A stretch of DNA of 64,000 bases from positions 246,268 to 310,267 of the forward strand of contig NW_019091637.1 of assembly GCF_001949145.1 (NCBI RefSeq), in the 5' to 3' direction. Positions 24,337 through 34,950 of this stretch are shown here, one piece after another. Each line of letters opens with the position of its first letter. Position 1 is the stretch's first letter. The stretch is from Acanthaster planci (Eukaryota; Echinodermata; Asteroidea; Valvatida; Acanthasteridae). The notes beneath the pieces were generated by a model. That model saw only the letters and a program-made list of their open reading frames with translations, made no database searches and was not told the DNA's origin. A program made the position numbers and the translations under genes.

Positions 24337-27300
24337 TCAGCCCAGCTTGAGATGCTCGTAGTACTTGGTGATCATCTTGGTGACTTCCTCCATCAGCACT
24401 TTCCTCTTGGCCTTGTCCTCTTCACACTCCCCCGCCTTTTCCTGGATTTTGTCCGGGTGGAAGTCCTGGCACGCTTTCAGCAGGAGCTTCTTGCGAGCCT
24501 TGCGGACATCCAAGTCCATCTTCTCTGGACATTCCTCGTTCTTCTTCAGCTCTTCCAGATGCTTCTGGGAGAACTTTGGGGTCTTGGGAGGGGAGTGATG
24601 CTTGTACAAGTGCTCCAGGAGGCTACTAGCACTTGTATTGGCCTTCTCAAGGGCAGCTAGCTCATCTTTTAAAGCATCCAGGAACTAATTAGGAGAAAAA
24701 ACAACAACAACGACAAAACTTGTCATTTACGAATTTTACTAGCTCCCCCCCCGGCTGGTATAACTACTCATACAAACTTTCTCTGTCTCTGAAGCCAAAT
24801 CCATGCAAACGTGGTTAGAGTCCTCAACAGGAACACATTTTAGGAACGAAGTCAAAATGTCTTCGACAGTAACATGAAACTCACCCCAAAGGCAACAAGA
24901 GTATTACCCCAGTTCACAAACCCTACCTACCCAAAACTCAGATATAGTGTCACCTTCAATGTTAGTACCACTTACATTTAGGTTTTATCTTGCATTTCAA
25001 CAAGTGCCAGTTCTCTCATTGACCAATATGTAAAATGCAAACCTGCCATTCCTTTTATACCACCATGACGTCAGGTGTCCAGCAATATTGCTGAGAGAAA
25101 TGAGCTACATGTAAGCAATGTTGCACAGTGTAACACAGCAGCAAGTAAAGAACATTCTAAATGCAGCCAAAGAAAGTTCATCGAGATTTGGGGCAGGGAT
25201 CACAATTACATTTCTTGTTATGAGTTTAAATTTTGTATATATTTGAATGCATTCTGAAAACACTGCATTTAAGAAATCAGAAAGAATTTTGAAACAGAGC
25301 AAATTGAAATTTACTTACTGCATTAGTAAGTTTGAACATAAATTCAAACACAGGTTGATTAACCACTTCACACTGAATGGTATCTACATACACACAGGTA
25401 TTCTCTGTGTGGAGAACTGGTAAACACCTGATAACGAATTCTGCCTTGCAATGTCTAAATTTATTCTCATCCTTGTTCAATTCCAACTGAGTTTGCACAC
25501 ACAGAGACACTCCAAAGTGGCTTTAGGGGTCGAGCACGTTTGTTGCCAAACACAGCTGTGGCCATGGCCGGGCACAGTAACAAATACCACTTTGCAACAC
25601 AGTTTCTGAAATTGGATAGAGCAACAATGCGGTGAGAAAAGTCGCAAAAATACTTACTGGCCTCTGAGGGTCTGCATTTGTAAAGTCCAGCTTTGTGAAG
25701 GACTGTTGTGGTCGGTATATATGTTTAAAAAGTTGTTATTTTGGATTGAAAATCATCCCAGTCCGGGGACAAGAGCAATATGGAATGATATCATCTGCAA
25801 GTAGTCAATATGAAAAGTATTTTCTTTGCATTTAGTCTTCTGTGTGGATGGATGCCATGCTGGTTTCATTTAACATGTACAATACTCTCACACCTGCATG
25901 GCCATACATTGCATGAAAATATGTTTTTATTGCCTTGGGACAAGACTGAAAGTACTTTCCAAGATTGCAAACAAAATTTATCATTTGTAACTGTCTTTTA
26001 AGCAAACAGCCTACAACTCTTTGTTCATCCACAGGATGCGGTGGAAACATAACCAAAAACCAAAACCCACGAACAGCAACCCGCAAACCCCAAACCACAC
26101 TACACTACACCATATGTACATGTACATGTAAATCTCGATTATCTGACCTTTCGTCTTATCTTCTGCTGGGCTGCTTCATCTCTGCTCCGCTCTCTATTCT
26201 GGATGACCTGATAGCCCTGTACACACTGCTGGTACCACTTTTCTGTCAGGAACGTCTTGGGCTGAGCGGCATCGACGAGTTCCAGGCACCGCTTGTAGTA
26301 GCCCTTGGCCTTTGTCACCGAAAACAGCACCTTCTCGTTGATAAGGCCGAGGAAGCTGAGAGCAGCCGCCTCCTGCTCAAGGTCCAGTTCAGCTGCCTGC
26401 AGAGGGAAAGAGAGCAGCAACAACCAGTGCTCTGACCTATGACCTCCAAGGCTGCAGGTCCAACACAAAACCCTTTGGCAGGTCCAAGCAGTCACAAGGC
26501 CAGTCACAAGTAACAGGATGGCCAATGACAAACGTTAAGCTTCTGTAACAGTTCACTTCAATAGCTTGTGACTTGGCTTGAGGCCAGAATTCTGGCAATG
26601 GAATTTGATAGACTTGTAGAGTACTTAACTGGTGAGAGTTTGTGATGGACTCGGATTAAAATAAAGACTTCAATTTGAATTTACCACTGACTTATCAAGT
26701 GCTGCATCCTAAACCTCTTCTAAAAGGAAGAAATTAACCTGTAAAAGAACAATACAGTTGACCCTCGTTATTATGAAATCCTCAGGACCACGTAGAAACA
26801 TTCATTGTATCCGAAATTCGTTGTAGGCGGAACACAGAGCAATGGCTTCGGTGCATTGTTGTACAATACCATGTACATGCACGTGTATGCATGTATGTGC
26901 ATACCAATGAACGCGTGGTTGATGTTACATCAAAAAGATCTCTTGGTTATAATTAATCAAATATACTGTGATGTGTTTCGAATAATAAAATTCAGTGTCA
27001 CATGAAAACATGTTTAACGTGCATGTGAGATTAAAAAAAGCAAATACACGTACATGTGAAAGCATCGACCCAGGGATTTTTAAAAGGCTTTCAATCGCCA
27101 TGGATGACAACGAAGCTAAACGGCATGCACATGTAGGCCTGTGTGTACCTTCAAGAATGTGAAGACTCATCAACTGGAGCCTCCATTCATGTGAGTAGTC
27201 TTTCCAACACAAATTGTGTCATGGAGAGACATTTTTATTAAATTTTCTGTCTGTCTTATGATTTTTGACACTAGTTGCATGACACAATTGATCGATAGTC

Positions 27301-30209
27301 CGAGTTCATTCGCCCACTGTGCCACGGCTGCCTGCGTGCGAGATGGTTGCTGAAGGAGCATGATGTAATGAAGGAATATGGCGATTGGATAGTTGTGTCT
27401 CGCAAAGGTATGTCATGAAAACGCACAGTCTCATTGGCCGGTACACTAGATAATTTTGGAGCAACATGAATAATGCAGTGTTGAGCGATTAGTTCGGCTC
27501 ATGAGATGTGAGAGAAGTCAAGCGAATTAAATTTGGCCGTATTTTTGACATAAGACCAATTTTTGTGAAGAACCTACACAAAATTTGTGACGGCAGTATG
27601 TTTTTGACTTGCAACAGTAGAGCTGCATTCGTATAGGATGTACATGTACTGGAACACTCGCAACCCTTTTTGGCAGCAACTGTACATTGACTGGTTGCCG
27701 CATTTCCCTCATGCCTTCTTTGGCAACGGTTCGGCCCGGCAGGCACCAGTGTGATGCACTGCGCACATGTTTTCACCGCTGCGATTTGCAAATGTTCGTT
27801 AAAAATGGGTCGTCAACAATGGTTTTGCAGGCAACGGAGTCACAAAAACCATTCGTTGTAACAGGAATTTCGTACAATGCGATTTTGCTGTAACAGATTT
27901 TATCTCCATAGAGATGTGCACGACTCGTGTTTGCAATAACCCGAATTTAGTTATAGCCGATTTCGTAATAACGACAGTCGACTGTATCTGGCTGAAGCCA
28001 TGAAAGCTTACTTTTAGGCTGGCTTCCTTAAACCAGTCCACAGCCTCCCAGAGGGCAGTCATGTTCAGATTCTCCTCCTGGTACAGGCTTTCCAGAATCT
28101 TCTCACCACACGTCCGTGCCTGGACTGACTCGGCCGTTGAAATGTGGTAGAGAGCATCCTGCTTCAAGACCCGGAGGTCTGACTCAAGATCCTGGGCTTC
28201 CTGGTCCAGGTTCCATCCTCTCAGGAGGCTCAGTGCCTCTTCCACTGGCTGATGTAGGTCATGCAAGCACTTCAGGCACTCCCTGTAGTCACCTCCCTCA
28301 AGTAGGCGGATGGACTCTTTGAAGAGGATGTCAGCGATGTTGTGCTTTGCCCTAGCTTGGACCAAACCGGCAGGCAGGGTGCCAACAACCTGGTACAATT
28401 CTCGCAACCTCTCCTTGACATCACTGAGGCTGTCGATGATCTCTAGGACTGCATAATAGGACAACTCCATCTCCTTCCGGAGTTTCTCCTCCCACGCCCC
28501 GCCATGGACATCGCTCCCCCTCAGCAGAGCCTGGCTCATATACTTTAAGGACTCTTTGAACAGCTCCAGCGCAGCAGCCTCATCTGTGCTGCACCGTGCC
28601 ATTCGTTTTGTGGCCATGCCACAGTTCTTGGTGGCAGATGACCAATCTGCTTGTTTCGCAGGACCATCAGCCAAGTTTGCAGCCCTGGTGTAGAGCTGTA
28701 AGGCATCGTCTAGCCTTGACCTTTTTATGATTGGTGCTATGCCATCCTGCAGGGCCTTTTGGTACATTATGTTGCCCTTTTCTCTGAACTGGGTAGACAT
28801 TGACTTGCCACTTATAGAAGAACCTGATGCTGTTGCTGTGGTATAAAAATAAAATTCAAACATTTATGTACAGGTAGATTTAATTAACTGCCTGCATAAC
28901 AGTACCTAATTCACTTTAAACTACCACCACACGGCTTGGTACATGTATAAACTCTTATTGCAATTAATGTAGCAAGTGTTATTAACTTTCCCCAATCCTA
29001 CTATAGGTGTGAATGTCATCATGATCATAGTACTTCAAAGTCTTGGCTCCTTGTGGATTGTAATTTATAATTTAGCATTGAAGCTAATTCAAGCCAAGAA
29101 TGCAACATGCTTTTGCACATCTCCTAAAGCAAGTGCCCACTGAGACAAAATTGACACCATTTTGAAGCTCTTGAAATGGCCTTCATTCATAAAATAAAAT
29201 CAACATTAACCCACATACTCTATCAAAGAAAAATTATGCAAATGTATGACCTTAGACCTTAATTTGTTAAAATACAAATTTATCAAAATTTTTTTATTGT
29301 GAGCTTAAGATGTAACTTACCTTTCCAGAAAGATTGATTTGAACCTTGGCAAAAGCTGAAAATGTTATTATATGCATTGTACATGTGCAGTGTAATGTAC
29401 ATGTACACATGTATGCGTTATTAGGTATCACACAAACGCGAGAGGAACAATGTGCTAGCACGCATAAAAATGTTACCCTGGTAGTACACAGTATAATTCA
29501 TGACATGACTCATGAGGTCATCCCTCTCAGAGTTAATAGCCCCAGAGTTAACACGTTTTGAGCCAAACAGGATAGTTTTTGTATTTCTTGATGGTTGCAT
29601 ATGTACACCCATATTCAAAGTCTCAAGCTCATTTTTTCAAACATTAATTTTACTTACCTACCGACAGTGTTTCCCCAGCTGTGTCTGTAAGAAGCAGCTC
29701 AATATTTTACAGCAAAAAAGGACTTTAAACATGTTCACCTTTATCTCTAACTGGTAAGTTAAAAATATTGGTTGTGCACTTGTGCATCACTGCCAAACTC
29801 ACCATTCCCTGAGTTCAAGTCATTCAAAAAACAGTTTAGATCAACAAATTGGCCTTTTCATACGTATAAAGAAGATGTGTCCTCAAAACAGAAGAAGTCA
29901 CATACCAGTGGGCCTGTTAAGGGGTACTTCATGAAAACCACTCTTGGCTGTAGACTCAACATGTGGTGTTTTTGCTTGGTCCTGTCGTCTGGCTGAGTCT
30001 GCTCTGTCATTCCGTGGATTGCTACAGGTTGCAGTCTCGACGTCTGGTGATGAGTCGGTCCGACTTCGGCCATTTGAGGATTTTTGTCTATCCTTTTCCA
30101 ACTTCTTTGTGGGTGCTGCGAACGCGTCCTCACTGCATGCCTGAAAGGAGCCCCGTCTTGCAGGGGGAGGGGAAACTGGCCTGTTGGCAGATCTCTTTTT
30201 CCGGGGCAT
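24337..30209 (-). CDS. Uncharacterised helical-repeat (TPR/MIT-like) protein with C-terminal J-like domain (~620 aa, 8 exons)
   Basis: I do not recognise a named orthologue. Phase-consistent exons in transcription order: 29906-30209, 29658-29684, 29321-29344, 28012-28835, 26148-26396, 25658-25690, 25319-25372, 24337-24684. Residues 1-119 are a low-complexity basic/Ser/Pro leader beginning MPRKKRS. Residues ~125-475 are helical, with a TPR/MIT-like opening (QFREKGNIMYQKAL then ALQLYTRAANLA) and conserved-looking Leu/Ala helices. The last exon has KKLLLKACQDFHPDKI, so His-Pro-Asp is at about 581-583 between two helices, followed by EEVTKMITKYYEHL. That matches helix II-HPD-helix III of a J domain. 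Inference: an Hsp70 co-chaperone-type protein. The four small exons (24-54 nt) rest on splice signals and phase alone. An in-frame ATG lies upstream at 30245, but a good acceptor (ttcatcag) separates it. The gene is tail-to-tail with OTUD3. Confidence 0.75.
26485..26600 (+). repeat. Dispersed repeat family A, copy 3
   Basis: It contains AGTCACAAGTAACA, AATGACAAACGTTAAGCTTC, AACAGTTCACTTCAATAGCTT and GTGACTTGG in the same order as the copies near 1418 and 7012. It lies in an intron of the J-like gene. A possible fourth fragment (GACTTGTGTTGGGCTTG) lies near 24238. Confidence 0.55.
26755..27984. mobile_element. Tc1/mariner-pogo (Tigger)-like non-autonomous transposon
   Basis: The terminal inverted repeats are 26 bp with four mismatches. 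The left starts CAGTTGACCCTCGTTATTAT; the right, read on the minus strand, starts CAGTCGACTGTCGTTATTAC; both continue GAAATC. TA borders each end (26753-26754, 27985-27986). The 1.23-kb interior holds no recognisable transposase. It is inserted in the intron between exons 28012-28835 and 26148-26396 of the J-like gene. Confidence 0.8.
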
Positions 30210-31430
30210 CTTTTGATGGCACTCTGATGAAACAGCAGACAACATGTCTCATTAGATACCGGTACATGTACAAGTATACATGTATATGCAGTTACATGTA
30301 TACCTCGGTGGGGGGAAGCAGGAAGTAGGAGGGTTTGGAGTGAGGAAGAGGGTGCAACAGGAAATCACTTGCATGTCAAAATCTGGACAGCCTGGATACC
30401 TGTAAGAGAGGTATTTTTAAAGTACAGGGATTTATCACTGGTGTCTATGTGGGAATTTGTTTACTGGGGTACACCCTAAGCCTTTCTCATTGTCCAGAGT
30501 TCTTTATTATATGGCCAGTCTTAATAAACCACTGGCTAGCTGTGCACCACACGGACTCATGCAGTACATGTACATGTTCACCAGTCTCCATAGCAGATAA
30601 TTCACAAGAATATACCAAAATTGAAAAAATAAATAACATAATTTAAAAAAACGAAGTACCGGTAACACTGTTGGAATTTTTTTAAATGTTATGACTTTGT
30701 GACACAAGAGGTACATGTACATGGTATTTATGAATGGGAATTAAATAATAATGTCCACCGCCTTTGGCTTGGGTGTTATCAGCATCTTTGTCTTGATTTA
30801 TCTGGTTAAGACCAGCCACAATACAAGAAGGGGAAGGTTTGCATTGTAACAATACCGGCACTGTCAAATTTAATTTTTAGACCAAATGCCCAAGGAGTGT
30901 CAGGTCTTTGAAAGGTAAAACAGCTTTTCAAAACTTAACAACTGAAACTGTAAATTTTTGCATCCTAATCAAAGCAAACACTATCCACCCCTCATGGATA
31001 TCACAAGGGGTGGGGAACATTTGGGGCACCCCCCCAACCCCCCCCCAAAAAAAGGAAAAAAAGGTGAAAAAAAAATAAACATAAGAGATAAAAATCACCA
31101 CTTCGCATGAAAAACCCCAAACTCTCATGTTATGTGTTTGTTAGTTCATAACAGATGAGTAGTCCCTCCCCCAAACCCCCATCTCCTCTCTCCCTCTCCT
31201 CTCCCCCTCCCCCCGTGAAAAATTGAAACAAAAAATTGACAATCGTCCTAAGCTTGAATTTAAATACATACTGGTACATGTACACAGCACATCAGGGTAG
31301 AATGTAGGATTTTATGCATGTTATAAGTACATGTATCTGTTGCATCTGAAATTAAGTGGACGAATTGCAATTGAGTAATTTACATTTCAAAACATGTGTT
31401 GCACATCATAGAGAGTTTTCCGGGGTACTG

Positions 31431-32156
31431 GGTACTTCTTCCAGAACTATCAAGGTTTATACAAACCTCTATGCAAACTCCTATAAGCAAGTGGCTGTTT
31501 TCTTGCGAGCAAATTTCATACATGCCTTCTTGGTGAAGTTAGATGTCAGATGAGGAGGTTTATTGATCTTATAAAATGGTGAAATTCCGGAGCATTTTGC
31601 CCATCCACACTACCACTGACTACAGAAAATCTGCAGCATGAACTCTCCATGACTGTCAGCTGTGTCATAGCTTGACCAATCACAACACTATCTTTTCCTT
31701 TTGATTTCCGGACCCCATCCAAATGAAAGCTGAGCTGTGATTGGTCGTTGGAATGGATGCAAATTGAATTAATCACAGAACACCTTTCATTTGTGGGTGA
31801 CGGGAAAACAAAAAGAAAAGACAGGAGCTGTGCTGCAATTGGTAATGCTATCACACAGCTGACAGTTATTGAGAGTACATGCTGCTGATTTTCTGTAGAG
31901 TGAATGGGCAAAATGCTCAAGAATTTCACCATTTTAATGAGGATATAAGGTAAATAAACCTCCCCATCTGACCTTTAACTTCACCAAAAAGGCATAATGT
32001 ATGAAACTGGGTTGCACAAATAGCTGTGGTGGAAGATTGAGTTGGCACAATCAGAACAACCAAGATGAGCTGTGTTGAGGAAGCCTAATGGGAGTTTGTA
32101 CATTGTACATGTATATGGCTATCTGCAACGCATAAACCTTACAGTTCTGGAAGTAC
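31431..32156. repeat. Long imperfect inverted repeat (~0.73 kb foldback)
   Basis: The left arm runs from CTTCCAGAACTATCAAGGTT (near 31439) through GTGAAGTTAGATGTCAGATG, GAGGAGGTTTATT, AAATGGTGAAATTC, GAGCATTTTGCCCAT, GACTGTCAGCTGTGT and CTTTTCCTTTTGATTT. The right arm has the complements in reverse order, ending AACCTTACAGTTCTGGAAG at about 32150. The centre is near 31757-31795. Arm identity looks high in the inner ~250 bp and lower outside. It is a candidate foldback transposon or hairpin-RNA source. Confidence 0.75.
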
Positions 32157-32779
32157 ATGTACATGAGCAGTTTTCTTGAAAATCACAATGCAATCGTGAT
32201 TTCCACTTAATCATAATGAAAGTGCAATTTGTAAATCACAATGAAATCAAGATTTACAAGTTTAGGCCTAGGCCTATTGCCTAGCATTGTAGCAAGGCCT
32301 AATCAGTAATCGCACTGAATAAAATTGCAATGGAGGGATCACAAGATTACGGTACCTGGATTACTTTTTCAAGTTTTTGTTGTTTCAGTTGGAAATCTAT
32401 GATCAGAAAACCAAATTCACCCAGTAGTTGGGTATTATTTCCAGTTCTCGTATTAATTCAAGTTCTGCTCGTTCACTGTTGTTGTCTTGAACGCATCTAC
32501 GTCAAGGGAGGGAGCACAACATGCTATCAGAACACGCGCAACACACGCAACACGTATATGGTGGCCGCCCATACGCCATGTAAGTTCTAGGCCAGTAGAC
32601 GAGGCCGCATGCCAGTGGGACAAGTTACGATAACGTTAATTCGAATTCTTGTCCGGAGCCCAGTTTACTACATAACTGTGATATATATTACTTACAATTA
32701 ATATTAGCCTATGATGTCAGAGCTGGGGATGCCAATATATCGGGAAATTCTGGTTAGTTTTTGTACTCCTGAAAGAGCT

Positions 32780-33411
32780 GCAGGGGTTGTACCTGTCAAA
32801 GGTTCCGAGTCAACTCAGGGTGCAGTGTCCCAATTCAAGGAAAATTCTCCGCCAGGCCGAGGCGCAGAAAAAGTACCCCCCANNNNNNNNNNNNNNNNNN
32901 NNNNNNNNNNNNNNNNNNNNNNNNNNNNNNNNNNNNNNNNNNNNNNNNNNNNNNNNNNNNNNNNNNNNNNNNNNNNNNNNNNNNNNNNNNNNNNNNNNNN
33001 NNNNNNNNNNNNNNNNNNNNNNNNNNNNNNNNNNNNNNNNNNNNNNNNNNNNNNNNNNNNNNNNNNNNNNNNNNNNNNNNNNNNNNNNNNNNNNNNNNNN
33101 NNNNNNNNNNNNNNNNNNNNNNNNNNNNNNNNNNNNNNNNNNNNNNNNNNNNNNNNNNNNNNNNNNNNNNNNNNNNNNNNNNNNNNNNNNNNNNNNNNNN
33201 NNNNNNNNNNNNNNNNNNNNNNNNNNNNNNNNNNNNNNNNNNNNNNNNNNNNNNNNNNNNNNNNNNNNNNNNNNNNNNNNNNNNNNNNNNNNNNNNNNNA
33301 GTTCAGTGCACCCCTCAGACCCAAACCAACTCGGACCCATGCCAACTCGGACTTATGCCAACTTGGGCCCACGACCAACTCGGACCCATGCCAACTCGGA
33401 CCCGTGATTAA
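32780..33411. repeat. Minisatellite-bearing element, copy 1 (interrupted by gap)
   Basis: Left of the gap is a block with CCCAATTCAAGGAAAATTCT and GTACCCCCC. Right of it are five or so tandem CCAACTCGGACCCATG-type units (33325-33410). Copy 2 at 34736-34950 has the same left block in the same orientation, preceded by the same minisatellite in the opposite orientation, so a complete element probably carries inverted minisatellite ends. Confidence 0.65.
32883..33299. other. Assembly gap (Ns)
   Basis: A run of 417 undetermined bases. It falls inside a repetitive element whose edge sequences recur at 34736-34950, which probably explains the assembly failure. Confidence 0.99.
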
Positions 33412-34735
33412 CTTGCTGAAAATTGATTTTGTCCACTTTTACATTTAAGCATTTGGTAAATGACACTTTTGCACTGCATGCTGCCGAGATATAACGTCCT
33501 CTTGAATAAACGTAATGCAGGGAAACAATGGTACAGGCTTCCCAGAATTTCTCAGTTTTCGAGTTTGAACAGGCATGGTGGTTAGAAAACCGTACAGGAC
33601 TAGATTTGATATCAGTGATGTCTTGGAACAAGTGATAAAGTAACCAACAAGTGTCCGAGTCGTATTTTTATGGAGGCACATTTCCTTTGATTTCTTATTT
33701 GCCGCTTGTAATCTGGAATCTTAATCGGTTATTAGCTTCCGAGGTACCGGCGTGATTGACCACAAAGACTGATTTTGTCACCTTCCATTCTTGGAACCCT
33801 ATGATCGGGGAGTGGGGGCTTGGGACAAAAAATGGGAGCGACTTTTGGAGAGTGATCGGCAGTATCAAATCATTGACGCCCTTTCTCCAACGTTTTTTTG
33901 GCACCTCCGTCAGATCAACAGAAGAAATCCAATGAACTTTCAGCAAACAGCCCCCAAAGTCTTTGTTGCAATGGAAAGCCACAGGTAGGCCTTATGATGT
34001 ACATAAGAGATGCTGCATGCGTACAACACATACTGCAGATATACCTCAATATTTGACCTTTCATAGTGTCTCATGGTGTTATCCCCCACCTCACTTTTAA
34101 AATATTTTTGGCCTGGCAAGTCTTACACGTCCACCTCCACCCCCCCCCCGAGTACCGGCAAAATTTAGGCAGATGGAGGAATTCTTCCATACAGGCCTAA
34201 ACTGACTGTCCGAATAACGCAAATAGATTGGTAATTTCGAACAACGCAAATCAAATCATTTTAAAATAAAAATGTGGAATATTTCCTATTGTCTTAAACT
34301 TGGAGACGGTTTTGAAGCGTCGTATGTCTGCTCACGAGCTCATGATTAATATTTTGTGATCCCACTTCCATAATCACGAGGGATCATAGAATTATTTATA
34401 TAAAACCCAAATTTGGGATTGATAGTTTCCAGTTCAGAGTATTTCTTTCACATCATTTAGGAAAGCCCCACATTGCGGGCCTATTTTCGACAGAGGCGGG
34501 CGGCTACATTCAGAGCTGAGCGCATAGTTTTACTACTATTAGGGGGGTATCTTTGGGAAAAGGCGAATAAAAAAAAGTTCATAAAATTTAAACAAAAAGT
34601 GATCGATCTGACCATACCAGTAATTTGAATTTCCAGCAAAAAAAATGAAGGCCAACCTCTTCGCAAGGTTCAAGAGTCGGCGCTATTTTGGTCTACGGGC
34701 GCGTATTTGATGTAGTGCAACCATAAGACTCATGC

Positions 34736-34950
34736 AGTGGGTCCGAGTTGACTCGAGGTGGGTCCGAGTTGGCGTGGGTCCGACTTGGAATGGGTCCGAG
34801 TTGGTTTGGGTTCGAGTTGACCTGATCCCCTGTCAAAAATGCACGGGTTGTAATGTGCCGCACGTACGTACGGGCAAGCTCACGGGTGAAGTGCCCCAAT
34901 TCAAGGAAAATTCTCAATCAGACGGAGGCACACAAAAGGTACCCCCCCTA
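34736..34950. repeat. Minisatellite-bearing element, copy 2
   Basis: Tandem GGGTCCGAGTTGG-type units (about five, 13-18 bp each) occupy 34738-34822. They are followed by the CCCAATTCAAGGAAAATTCT block and a GGTACCCCCC stretch shared with copy 1. Confidence 0.65.

Noticed and set aside
30245-30245. Upstream in-frame ATG for the J-like protein
   Set aside because: A pyrimidine-rich acceptor (ttcatcag) lies between it and the ATG at 30209, so it is probably intronic. It remains possible in an unspliced leader.
33791-33988. Plus-strand 65-codon frame followed by a GT donor-like site
   Set aside because: No recognisable domain, no partner exon found, and it lies in repeat-rich DNA.
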